8,406 bases of DNA from Planctomycetaceae bacterium (GCA_003503535.1 DOCI01000220.1:22093-30498); one strand, 5' to 3'; counted from the first letter of the stretch, positions 1-5,983 are shown. Program-made: numbers and translations. The notes: generated from the letters alone by a model not told the origin.

Positions 1-15
1 CTTGGATTCTTTCAT
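1..15 (-). CDS. Possible 5' end of a divergent minus-strand gene (five codons, truncated by window edge)
   Basis: Read on the minus strand, an ATG complementary to 13-15 opens a frame encoding MKESK before the window ends. A GAGG Shine-Dalgarno-like motif (complement of 21-24) sits five bases upstream of it, which is ideal spacing. This would make a divergent pair with the CoA-binding gene at 112. Five codons say nothing about function. An alternative reading is a plus-strand frame open from position 2 to a TGA at 95-97, which could be the tail of an upstream gene. The two readings cannot be separated without the flanking sequence. Confidence 0.3.
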
Positions 16-41
16 TGGAACCTCGATCCATTCGCTAACAA

Positions 42-91
42 ACGATATCCTGTCTGACTGTAAACGATCAAGCGTAACAGACGATATCGTC
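42..91. promoter_or_regulatory. Pair of ACGATATC sites, one a perfect 12-bp palindrome, upstream of the CoA-binding gene
   Basis: GACGATATCGTC at 80-91 is a perfect 12-bp palindrome ending 20 bases before the preferred ATG at 112. A second ACGATATC lies at 42-49, with centres about 40 bp apart (roughly four helical turns). The two sites fall in what may be a divergent intergenic region. An operator role is inference only: no regulator is visible and no clean -35/-10 pair was found. Confidence 0.3.
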
Positions 92-96
92 AGATG

Positions 97-104
97 AGGA
101 AGAA
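97..104 (+). promoter_or_regulatory. Ribosome binding site deciding the CoA-binding gene start
   Basis: AGGAAGAA lies 7 bases before the ATG at 112 and follows the alternative ATG at 94, so it can only serve the later start. The protein from 112 begins MKKRQTVAILGAS, which matches the usual compact N-terminus of this family better than the six-residue longer version. Confidence 0.5.
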
Positions 105-111
105 GCAGAAA

Positions 112-498
112 ATGAAAAAAAGACAGACCGTGGCAATTCTCGGAGCCAGTCAGAACAGAAGCAAATACGGAAACAAATCTGTCAGAGCGCATTTGTCCGA
201 GGGGTACGAAGTTTTTCCGATCAATCCGAAAGCCGACCAGATCGAAGGTCTGACGAGTTATGCATCGCTCTCAGAAGTGCCTGCCGAACAACTGGATCGC
301 ATCAGTGTTTACCTCCCGCCGGCAATTGGATTGAAGTTACTGCCTGAAATTCAAGCTGCCAATGCGAAGGAAGTTTGGTTCAATCCCGGTAGCGAAAATC
401 CGGAGCTAATGGAACAGGCACGTACGATGGGAATCAATGTGATTCAAGCCTGCAGCATTGTCGACGTCGGTCACATGCCTGGTGAGTTTTCAGAGTAG
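112..498 (+). CDS. CoA-binding domain protein (CoA_binding_2 / YccU-like Rossmann fold)
   Basis: This is a 128-residue cytoplasmic protein consisting of one Rossmann-type CoA-binding domain. The family is the stand-alone relative of the CoA-binding domain of succinyl-CoA synthetase alpha subunits, and its members (for example E. coli YccU) have no firmly established reaction. Visible family signatures are the nucleotide-binding turn VAILGAS at residues 7-13 with a following R-x-K-x-G-N, the VFPINPK strand end at 34-40, IEGL at 44-47, the NPGSE segment at 91-95 and the QACSIVD segment near the C-terminus at 112-118. The length is normal for the family and the gene looks intact. An in-frame ATG at 94 would add six Lys/Arg-rich residues but lacks its own ribosome binding site. 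The gene is convergent with the large lipoprotein gene, with a palindromic repeat between them. Family assignment is confident; biological role is unknown. Confidence 0.87.
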   Translation: MKKRQTVAILGASQNRSKYGNKSVRAHLSEGYEVFPINPKADQIEGLTSYASLSEVPAEQLDRISVYLPPAIGLKLLPEIQAANAKEVWFNPGSENPELMEQARTMGINVIQACSIVDVGHMPGEFSE

Positions 499-525
499 GA
501 ATGCAAAAACAATTTCACCCCACAA

Positions 526-556
526 GTTGGGTTACGCTTCGCTCACCCAACCTACG
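526..556 (-). repeat. GTAG-headed palindromic (REP-like) repeat between convergent genes
   Basis: On the minus strand the sequence reads CGTAG followed by GTTGGGT, a 12-base loop, and the exact complement ACCCAAC. The loop itself contains GC-GAA-GC. A GTAG tetranucleotide directly in front of a palindrome is the classic layout of REP elements mobilised by RAYT transposases. From memory, repeats with this GTTGGGT...ACCCAAC core are dispersed in many planctomycete and cyanobacterial genomes. It lies in the 61-base gap between the stop codons of the CoA-binding and lipoprotein genes and may form a hairpin at both 3' ends. There is no T-run, so it is not called a rho-independent terminator. Confidence 0.6.
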
Positions 557-559
557 CTA

Positions 560-2809
560 CTATTCTGTAGGAATCGGTTGCAGCAAAAGATGTTCTGGAT
601 GTGGAGTCAGAGGACTGGCCAGGTCTTCTGAAGGAACTGGTTGACAATCCTGACAGATGCGATTCATTTCCTGTGGCATCTGGGCACTTGTTGTTTTCAC
701 TGCTGAAGGCTGCGATACATTTGATTCTTCATAGTATGCAGTGACAATATTCTGATCCTGCTGTGCCGGGGATTGAGTCGGAGTTAAATGCTTGAGTGGT
801 GGTTCGTTTGCTTGAAGTTTCTGCATCTGTGGCTTCTCAACCGGCAATGTTCGAATTTCACCGCTCACTGTTTGGATCATATTTTGTGTTCTGGCTGAGG
901 CCAGATCCATTCGCATCGACTGCTTCAATCGCTTGGCAATTTCAGAATTTCTTTCTGAGACAATCGCATCATCGACCCGCAGCAATCCCTGTTCAATATG
1001 CAATGATACTCGCATCGTAGCCGTTGGAGTTTCAAACATGACAATCGTTTCATTTTCAGCGGTGACGTGCCGTGCAACAATCGATTGCCCTGTCGGCAAG
1101 GCCTTCAAATTATTGGCGGCTTCCGCGTCCACTTTTTCAATTTTTGGTTTCCCCTGCGTAACGAAGTTCAGGAATTCGTACGCACTGGGTGGCATTGTTT
1201 TGGAGAGAGAAAAGACGCGATCATAAAAATCGTCTGTCACAAGTCGCAGCGTCGAATTAGTTTGATTGTGGTGAATATTCGCCGCCAGTTCGTACACGGG
1301 AATAATGGGTCCAAGATGATCTTTCATAGATTTGCTCGACGCATCACCCGGTTCTTGACTTTGAACCAGTAAGTCATCAACGAGAACGTTCCCGTTAATA
1401 TCGTGCAAGACAACCGTAAATTTGTCTGTGTCAGATTTCATATGAATGTGTGTGACATTCCCCAGAAACTGGGTTTCTTCGACTTTCGCATTGGCCAGAT
1501 CGACAAACGGCATCGGCACGATCGAGAGTGTTTGAGTGGAAGCACGATTCCAGGTTTTTTCGTGCAGATCACGAGTCGAGCCGAACTGCAGCATCTTCTT
1601 GTCGCGTTCCTGCAACGATTGAATAAAATGCATCGCGACTGGTCGTGCAGAAAGTGCAGACGTCAATGAAAGTGTCTGGTCTTGTTTTATATCGTATAAA
1701 ATGACCTCCGCGACACGAAACTCATTGTCGGCATCTTCCAGATTTTTCAATGTCATCCGAATCGTTCGATCAGGACCGTTCAGAACCACATCAGCTCGCT
1801 CTTCAAGCAGTTTCACTTCGACGAATGAATCGATATCAATCGAACTCGGCATGGCCATATCCTGGAATTCGGCAGTTTCCAGACCAGCATCGTAGAAGCG
1901 TTTGTCAGTCACTTCTTTAACGGTTGCTTTGTCATTCGCGTTCCAGGCATCCAGAAAGACGATCGCTTGATTCGCAATCGTTGCGGTTTTAAATAGCGAG
2001 ACGATATTGTATTCAGAATCCCGTGAGTCTAAACCCAAATCATTTACCAGCCATTTGTCATTCGTTTTGATAAGCGAAATTTCCATCTTGCCGTGAGGCC
2101 GATTCAATTTCACGAAGGCACGATCTCCACTGATATGCACTTCAGGTCGATATTTCGTCGAATTGTCGCTTTTGCCAACAATTCGAGAAACCTGACTGGC
2201 CAGAACACTTGGCGGCAACTTCGAAAGCGCAGCCGCCAGGTCGTCATCGCAATAGGAGAGCGCCTGTTCGCGATTGCTACCTTGCCACGACTCATAGAAT
2301 TCTCGCGAAGAGAGCAGAACATTCATCTGTTCTGTAACTGGCATCGTAATTGTTTTTTCACCGGATCTCTGACGCAGATAGATATCATCGACTTCCCATT
2401 TTTGAGTCACTTCATTTTTAACAAGTCGATATTGAATCTTACGGCGGTTATCTTCTCCAAAGCCGATCGTAACTTTCTTATCAGTTTTGGAAACATCCTC
2501 CACGTTCAGGATTTCAAATTCACCATCCGGGAGTTTGAGTTGTTCCAGAGAATCATTCGATTTGGGATGTCGTAAAGCGTGCTGCTCAAAATTGTCACTT
2601 GCCTTTTCGCGCAGGGCTGCAACATCGCCCTCTTCAAGACCTTTTTGAAAAGCGCTGATCGTTCTCTTTTCAGTCATATTTGCACAGCCACTGCTGAGCG
2701 CAAGAGCGAAAATCATGAACGAGGACACAATGCCCTGGACGGACTTTGTTCGAGAATGACCAGGACTAACCGTGACCATCTGCCGAGAGGCGAGCTGGAA
2801 AAGGCGCAT
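560..2809 (-). CDS. Large exported lipoprotein-like protein with five NTF2-like (SnoaL-type) repeat units
   Basis: This 749-residue protein of unknown function begins with an unusually long n-region, then a hydrophobic stretch (about 27-40) ending in LSSGC with Cys42. That suggests a lipoprotein signal peptide with a non-ideal lipobox. The body repeats one pattern five times: an N-terminal helix pair with an aromatic and an N/D-rich turn (about 53-74, 170-198, 283-310, 392-420, 505-535), a variable middle, and a final strand of the form W/L-x-V-D-D at 138-142, 253-257, 364-368, 475-479 and 610-614. The last-strand spacings are 115, 111, 111 and 135 residues, so unit five carries an insertion. 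This fits tandem NTF2-like domains, but the homology is inferred from pattern, not a search. Residues about 650-749 are Pro/Gln-rich and look disordered, with one CxxC at 719-722. No catalytic motif is visible. The start at 2809 has a weak AGG eight bases upstream; ATG at residue 11 lacks one. The product is probably anchored at a membrane and may bind small ligands or partners. Confidence 0.8.
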   Translation of the reverse strand: MRLFQLASRQMVTVSPGHSRTKSVQGIVSSFMIFALALSSGCANMTEKRTISAFQKGLEEGDVAALREKASDNFEQHALRHPKSNDSLEQLKLPDGEFEILNVEDVSKTDKKVTIGFGEDNRRKIQYRLVKNEVTQKWEVDDIYLRQRSGEKTITMPVTEQMNVLLSSREFYESWQGSNREQALSYCDDDLAAALSKLPPSVLASQVSRIVGKSDNSTKYRPEVHISGDRAFVKLNRPHGKMEISLIKTNDKWLVNDLGLDSRDSEYNIVSLFKTATIANQAIVFLDAWNANDKATVKEVTDKRFYDAGLETAEFQDMAMPSSIDIDSFVEVKLLEERADVVLNGPDRTIRMTLKNLEDADNEFRVAEVILYDIKQDQTLSLTSALSARPVAMHFIQSLQERDKKMLQFGSTRDLHEKTWNRASTQTLSIVPMPFVDLANAKVEETQFLGNVTHIHMKSDTDKFTVVLHDINGNVLVDDLLVQSQEPGDASSKSMKDHLGPIIPVYELAANIHHNQTNSTLRLVTDDFYDRVFSLSKTMPPSAYEFLNFVTQGKPKIEKVDAEAANNLKALPTGQSIVARHVTAENETIVMFETPTATMRVSLHIEQGLLRVDDAIVSERNSEIAKRLKQSMRMDLASARTQNMIQTVSGEIRTLPVEKPQMQKLQANEPPLKHLTPTQSPAQQDQNIVTAYYEESNVSQPSAVKTTSAQMPQEMNRICQDCQPVPSEDLASPLTPHPEHLLLQPIPTE

Positions 2810-2896
2810 ACGATGAACCTGACTAAAGTAGTGAGAAGAGGATTCTCAGGTAGGAATTCCGTAGAGGAATTGCTGTGATGGGATTCAAACTCTAAG

Positions 2897-2944
2897 CTGA
2901 TTTCACCTGACCAGTCAAGGTGATCTCTCCTAAGGCGAAATCAG
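2897..2944. promoter_or_regulatory. Nested dyad symmetry in the divergent leader region
   Basis: CTGATTTC at 2897-2904 is the exact complement of GAAATCAG at 2937-2944. Inside it, TCACC at 2903-2907 and GGTGA at 2919-2923 form a further stem. This can be extended by TGA/TCA (2908-2910 with 2915-2917) around a CCAG loop, with one bulged A. The outer and inner stems overlap by two bases at 2903-2904, so they form a nested or alternative structure. There is no following T-run, so it is not a terminator. Its distance from the lipoprotein start (88-135 bases) fits an operator or a leader RNA fold, but function is unknown. Confidence 0.4.
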
Positions 2945-3052
2945 GACCGGAAACGCTTATAAAGATGCAAATCTTACACATGCTGATGGTGCAATTTATT
3001 GGGTTCTGACGAACTATCAATGTCGCCTGATTTTAATTCAAAGTCGAATAAA

Positions 3053-3075
3053 CACTGCTGGGCAAGCCAGCAGTG
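3053..3075. repeat. Perfect 9-bp palindrome, probable dispersed intergenic repeat
   Basis: CACTGCTGG at 3053-3061 is exactly complementary to CCAGCAGTG at 3067-3075, with a five-base GCAAG loop. There is no T-run on either side and it lies 121 bases upstream of the PmoA-family ATG, so it is not an obvious terminator. From memory, palindromes with this CTGCTGG...CCAGCAG core recur between genes in planctomycete genomes. That recollection was not verified here, and only one copy is in this window. Confidence 0.5.
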
Positions 3076-3184
3076 GCTCCCGTCATGCGACCTTTAGCGG
3101 TAACACAGCGGACTCTACTAAACTGATACATTTCGAACATTGGTGTCTCAATTTATTCTGGCTGTCATCAAATCTACAGAACGC

Positions 3185-3189
3185 GGAGA
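3185..3189 (+). promoter_or_regulatory. Ribosome binding site deciding the PmoA-family start
   Basis: GGAGA lies seven bases before the ATG at 3197. The longest open frame begins at a TTG at 3140, but that adds 19 residues ahead of an otherwise textbook signal peptide and has no ribosome binding site, so 3197 is the preferred start. Confidence 0.8.
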
Positions 3190-3196
3190 AATTATC

Positions 3197-4438
3197 ATGA
3201 CTTTACTATCTCGGTTTCTTTTGCTGACATTCCTGATCACTTCATCTGTTCAAGCGGAGGATTCTCTCGGGCTAGTGACGATTCACTCTGCAAAAGCTCG
3301 TGCCGGTCATCTGCTGATGACTCCAGAGATGAAACTCGACCTGCCAGATGGGGAATATGAACTGCGAGATCTCGATTCTGGCCTCAGGCTCTCCACTCAA
3401 ATCGTCAATCAGGAACTGTATGTCTCACTTTCTAATCCCTGGACTACCAGAAAAGAGAAACGGTTTGAGATCGTCCGCAAAAGTCCATCTCCAGAAAGCG
3501 AATTTCAAAATAGAGTGAAGGATGGAAATCTGGAATTTCGGTATGACAAACGCCCAGTTTTGACTTACAACATTACGACCGATGAGCCTCCTACTGGAGC
3601 CAATCCCCTGTATCGGAAAAGTGGCTACCTGCATCCGGTGTACTCACCAGCCGGTCATGTACTTACGGATGATTTTCCTGCGGACCATTACCATCAGCAC
3701 GGTATTTTTCACGCATGGGTCAAAACAACTATTGGCACAAAGGAAGTTGATTTCTGGAATCAAGCCAAAGGAGAGGGAACTGTTCTGCATCATCGACTGC
3801 AAAATCGATTTGCCGGTTCACAGACTGCTGGATTCGACACGGAGTTAATTCACATCATGGACCCTGAAAAGGGGCCAAGAACGATTCTGAAAGAATTGTG
3901 GAAGATACGGATGCATCCCCATGAGCGATACAACATTTGGCAACTGAAAAGCGAGCAATCCAATGATTCGGGTGGCGACGTCACAATAAATCAGTACCAC
4001 TATGGTGGTTTTGCGTTTCGGGGACGTTCAGAGTGGCTCGGGACTTTTCAGCAATCTGGCTGCGAAATGAGAACCGATCACGAGGATTCCCGTGAAAACG
4101 GCAATCATAAATCGGCTCGATGGGTCGTCATTTCAGGACCGGTTGAGAGTAACGAAGGTGATGCAGATCATTCCATGCCCCGCAGTGGCCTGGTGATCAT
4201 GAGTCATCCTCAGAATTTTCGTTCTCCCCAGAAAGTCCGTCTGCATCCCAATAAACCGTACTTTTGTTTTTGTCCTGTCGTTGATGAAAAATTTGTTTTG
4301 AAACAAGGACAGACTTTGCTCTTGAACTATCTGGTGATCACGTTTGATGGCCAGATTTCAGATCAGGATCTGCAGGAAATCTGGCAGGAGTACTCAACGA
4401 ATATTGAGATCACTCTTAGTAAGCCTATCCATGAGTAA
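3197..4438 (+). CDS. Secreted PmoA-family protein (DUF6807; 'methane oxygenase PmoA' by legacy name)
   Basis: This 413-residue exported protein has a signal peptide at 1-20 (MTLLSR, a hydrophobic core, then SSVQA before EDSLG), giving likely periplasmic or extracellular location. The family signature is present: SGYLHPVYSP at 142-151, then a His-rich D-H-x-H-Q-H-G at 163-169 followed by FHAW, then EVDFWN at 183-188, HYGGFAFRG at 268-276 and a C-terminal PYFCFCPVV at 354-362. The clustered H164, H166 and H168 could bind metal or substrate. The family is abundant in Planctomycetota and Bacteroidota, often near carbohydrate catabolism genes. Despite the old database name it is not particulate methane monooxygenase subunit A, and no reaction is established to my knowledge. 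Here it stands alone, divergent from the NTF2-repeat gene, with no sugar genes adjacent. It looks intact. No clear terminator follows; a weak CACTG/CAGTG stem about 30 bases downstream lacks a T-run. Confidence 0.85.
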   Translation: MTLLSRFLLLTFLITSSVQAEDSLGLVTIHSAKARAGHLLMTPEMKLDLPDGEYELRDLDSGLRLSTQIVNQELYVSLSNPWTTRKEKRFEIVRKSPSPESEFQNRVKDGNLEFRYDKRPVLTYNITTDEPPTGANPLYRKSGYLHPVYSPAGHVLTDDFPADHYHQHGIFHAWVKTTIGTKEVDFWNQAKGEGTVLHHRLQNRFAGSQTAGFDTELIHIMDPEKGPRTILKELWKIRMHPHERYNIWQLKSEQSNDSGGDVTINQYHYGGFAFRGRSEWLGTFQQSGCEMRTDHEDSRENGNHKSARWVVISGPVESNEGDADHSMPRSGLVIMSHPQNFRSPQKVRLHPNKPYFCFCPVVDEKFVLKQGQTLLLNYLVITFDGQISDQDLQEIWQEYSTNIEITLSKPIHE

Positions 4439-4660
4439 GACTGTCGTTCACACTGTCAGTAAAGAGCCACTGATGAACCCAGTGAGTATCTCGCCTCAAC
4501 TTGTTTAAATCAATGACTAATCAATCGCCAAGACGGCAAGCGTAACAAGAGATCGACAGGTATGGAAATTGAGTTGATCAGGTTGCTCTTGGCAACTCGC
4601 CGGAATCCAAATGGTGGTTTTCAAAACCTGCGTAAGCCACACAACTTTGAATCGTTAGCA

Positions 4661-4731
4661 GCACAGAGTTCTCAGAGAATATTCATGAAACTCCTCCAAT
4701 AAAAACTCTGAGTCCTCTATCCTCTCTGTGC
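4661..4731. repeat. Two-tier imperfect inverted repeat (GCACAGAG / CTCTGTGC)
   Basis: GCACAGAG at 4661-4668 pairs exactly with CTCTGTGC at 4724-4731. Nested inside, CTCAGAG at 4671-4677 pairs exactly with CTCTGAG at 4706-4712. The asymmetric spacers (2 versus 11 bases) put an internal loop between the two stems. The sequence is made of CACAGAG/CTCAGAG variants, a low-complexity style I recall from planctomycete intergenic regions. No T-run follows, and function is unknown. Confidence 0.4.
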
Positions 4732-4931
4732 CAATAAATCTGGTAACTCATCCCGCAAATCTGGAATTATCTCCTGACTCTATACGACCTGTTTCATGAT
4801 GATTCTTGATTAGACCATTTTCAAATGGTAACTGCAGTCGCATGGACATCAAATGTCCTAAAAACGATGTGTTTGCTCCTGCTGAACGCTGCAGATGATT
4901 TTTGACTATGCCTAGAGTACATTTCCAGTTA

Positions 4932-4961
4932 GGGGCTTCGCTGCGTTACGATCCCAGCCCC
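4932..4961. repeat. GGGGCT/AGCCCC hairpin
   Basis: GGGGCT at 4932-4937 is complementary to AGCCCC at 4956-4961 around an 18-base loop. The loop contains TTCGCTGCGTTACG, which loosely echoes the loop of the repeat at 526-556. It lies downstream of the tpiA terminator on the minus strand and may be a decayed intergenic palindrome. The six-base stem is weak evidence on its own. Confidence 0.3.
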
Positions 4962-4983
4962 ACCCTCGTGTCTTAACTCAACC

Positions 4984-5015
4984 AATAAAAAATGCCCAGG
5001 GTTATTCTGGGCATT
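4984..5015 (-). terminator. Rho-independent terminator of tpiA
   Basis: A perfect 9-bp stem, AATGCCCAG (4991-4999) with CTGGGCATT (5007-5015), encloses a 7-base loop. On the minus strand the stem runs directly into TTTTATT (complement of 4984-4990), the required U-tract. It starts 26 bases after the tpiA stop codon. The plus strand has no comparable T-run, so it acts in one direction. Confidence 0.9.
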
Positions 5016-5041
5016 ATTGAGCGTTCTGCAGGTGACGCGAA

Positions 5042-5806
5042 TTATTTCGTTCGACCGGCATCGATAATTGGTCCGAAGTTCTCGACCGTGAGGCTGGCTC
5101 CGCCAACCAGGGCTCCATCGACATTGGGCTGGCCCAGCAGTTCTTCAGCATTGCTCGGTTTGACGCTCCCACCATACAGGATTCGCATCGCCTCAGCTGC
5201 GGCTTCACTGTAATTGCTGCTCAGCCATTTTCGCAGATGAGCGTGGGCTTCGTCAGCCTGTTCCGGAGAAGCCGTTTTTCCGGTGCCAATCGCCCAGACC
5301 GGTTCGTAAGCGATGATGATCTTACTGAGATCGGCTTCCGAAACATCGGCCAGACCACCCTTCATTTGTGTATCAAGCACTTCACCTGTCTTGTCGGCTT
5401 CGCGTTCTTCGAGAAGTTCACCAACACACAGGACGACACCCAGGCCTTTCGCAATTGCTGCTTTGTTTTTTTTGTTAATCGTCCCATCGCATTCGCCAAG
5501 CACATGACGGCGCTCGCTGTGACCGAGAATCACCCAGTCGCAACCAATGTCCTGCAGCATGTCGACAGAGACTTCGCCGGTGAATGCTCCCGATTCTTCA
5601 AAGTAGCAGTTCTGAGCTCCGACAGAAATTCCGGAATCACCCACTGCTTCTTTGATGGCCTGAAGATAAGGATATGGAGGGCAGACCAGCACATCGACAG
5701 AGGAGTCTTTGCCTGCGACATGACTCGCCAAACCCTTGGCCAGTTCAGTTCCACTGGCAAGATCGGTGTTCATTTTCCAGTTACCGGCAATCATCGGACG
5801 TCGCAT
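5042..5806 (-). CDS. tpiA: Triosephosphate isomerase
   Basis: This 254-residue cytoplasmic TIM-barrel enzyme interconverts dihydroxyacetone phosphate and glyceraldehyde 3-phosphate in glycolysis and gluconeogenesis. All catalytic landmarks are present: AGNWKMN at 7-13 giving Asn9 and Lys11, GHSERR at 95-100 giving the electrophile His96, and [14 protein letters not shown] at 166-179 giving the base Glu168 and the phosphate-gripping loop 6. YGGSVKP follows at 211-217, and GALVGGASL at 231-239 supplies the C-terminal phosphate-binding loop. The length is standard. The start is supported by AAGGAAA (complement of 5812-5818), five bases upstream of the ATG. A strong terminator follows the stop, so the gene ends its transcription unit. 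The secG gene that follows tpiA in many bacteria is not here. It lies downstream of the DAHP synthase gene on the same strand, but a terminator-like repeat separates them, so it is probably transcribed from its own promoter between 5807 and 5850. Confidence 0.98.
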   Translation of the reverse strand: MRRPMIAGNWKMNTDLASGTELAKGLASHVAGKDSSVDVLVCPPYPYLQAIKEAVGDSGISVGAQNCYFEESGAFTGEVSVDMLQDIGCDWVILGHSERRHVLGECDGTINKKNKAAIAKGLGVVLCVGELLEEREADKTGEVLDTQMKGGLADVSEADLSKIIIAYEPVWAIGTGKTASPEQADEAHAHLRKWLSSNYSEAAAEAMRILYGGSVKPSNAEELLGQPNVDGALVGGASLTVENFGPIIDAGRTK

Positions 5807-5847
5807 GGGAATTTCCTTTTTATGTTATCGTTGTTATGAAAAAACGG

Positions 5848-5875
5848 TAGGCGAGCCGTCGCAGTGATGCGACGG
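5848..5875 (+). repeat. REP-like element, copy 1 (TAGGCGAGCC + hairpin)
   Basis: The element reads TAGGCGAGCC and then GTCGCA-GTGA-TGCGAC-GGGT. The stem is a perfect 8 bp, CCGTCGCA (5856-5863) with TGCGACGG (5868-5875), around a GTGA tetraloop. The bases before it make GTAG, the tetranucleotide head typical of REP elements. Copy 2 lies 60 bases downstream in opposite orientation, giving a BIME-like arrangement. It sits about 40 bases upstream of the tpiA start. Confidence 0.7.
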
Positions 5876-5930
5876 GTGGGTTCGAGTCATCATCGATTTT
5901 AATTCAATAAGTGAGCACAATGATCGTGAG

Positions 5931-5955
5931 AAAACCCGAGCCATAACTGGCTCGG
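5931..5955 (-). terminator. Terminator of the DAHP synthase gene, formed by REP-like copy 2
   Basis: A perfect 8-bp stem, CCGAGCCA (5936-5943) with TGGCTCGG (5948-5955), encloses a four-base loop. On the minus strand it is followed by GTTTTC (complement of 5930-5935). It begins 28 bases after the DAHP synthase stop codon. The T-run is short, so efficiency is uncertain. Confidence 0.75.
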
Positions 5956-5963
5956 CTCGCCTA
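5936..5963 (-). repeat. REP-like element, copy 2, inverted relative to copy 1
   Basis: On the minus strand the element reads TAGGCGAGCC and then GAGCCA-GTTA-TGGCTC-GGGT. The head and the GGGT tail are identical to copy 1. The stem bases differ at three positions, each with a matching change on the other arm, and the loop is GTTA instead of GTGA. With copy 1, the heads form an exact 11-bp inverted repeat, TAGGCGAGCCG (5848-5858) and CGGCTCGCCTA (5953-5963), bounding a 116-bp unit. Confidence 0.7.
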
Positions 5964-5983
5964 AGTTTGTAATTTGTATGCGT

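Larger units (their letters stand above)
2810..3196. other. Divergent intergenic region between the lipoprotein and PmoA-family genes
   Basis: No convincing gene lies in these 387 bases. They hold the 5' leaders of two divergently transcribed genes, a nested dyad at 2897-2944, a perfect palindrome at 3053-3075, and a short direct repeat of AGGAATT at 2852-2858 and 2865-2871. Promoters for both genes must lie here or nearby, but no clean hexamer pair could be assigned. A TTG at 3140 is in frame with the PmoA-family gene but is not its likely start. Confidence 0.6.
4439..4983. other. Gene-poor intergenic region between the PmoA-family gene and tpiA
   Basis: This stretch of about 545 bases has no supported gene. 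The best small frame, 46 codons at 4562-4702 on the plus strand, lacks a well-placed ribosome binding site and any recognisable motif. The region contains a two-tier inverted repeat at 4661-4731 and a GGGGCT/AGCCCC hairpin at 4932-4961. The rest shows nothing recognisable and may be decayed sequence or unseen small RNA. Confidence 0.6.

Noticed and set aside
3029..3041. GATTTTAATTCAA repeated exactly at 5895-5907, both times close to palindromic repeats
   Set aside because: One 13-base match within 8.4 kb is expected about half the time by chance, and the flanks do not align.
3140..3196. TTG start giving a 19-residue N-terminal extension of the PmoA-family protein
   Set aside because: There is no ribosome binding site, and the extension would bury the clear signal peptide that begins at 3197 behind GGAGA.
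3197..4438. Particulate methane monooxygenase subunit A
   Set aside because: The protein is a soluble secreted one with a signal peptide and no array of membrane helices. The shared name is a legacy family label.
4562..4702. A 46-codon plus-strand frame starting MEIELIRLLL
   Set aside because: Its only AGG lies three bases before the ATG, too close for a ribosome binding site. It has no recognisable motif, and its end falls inside the inverted repeat at 4661-4731.
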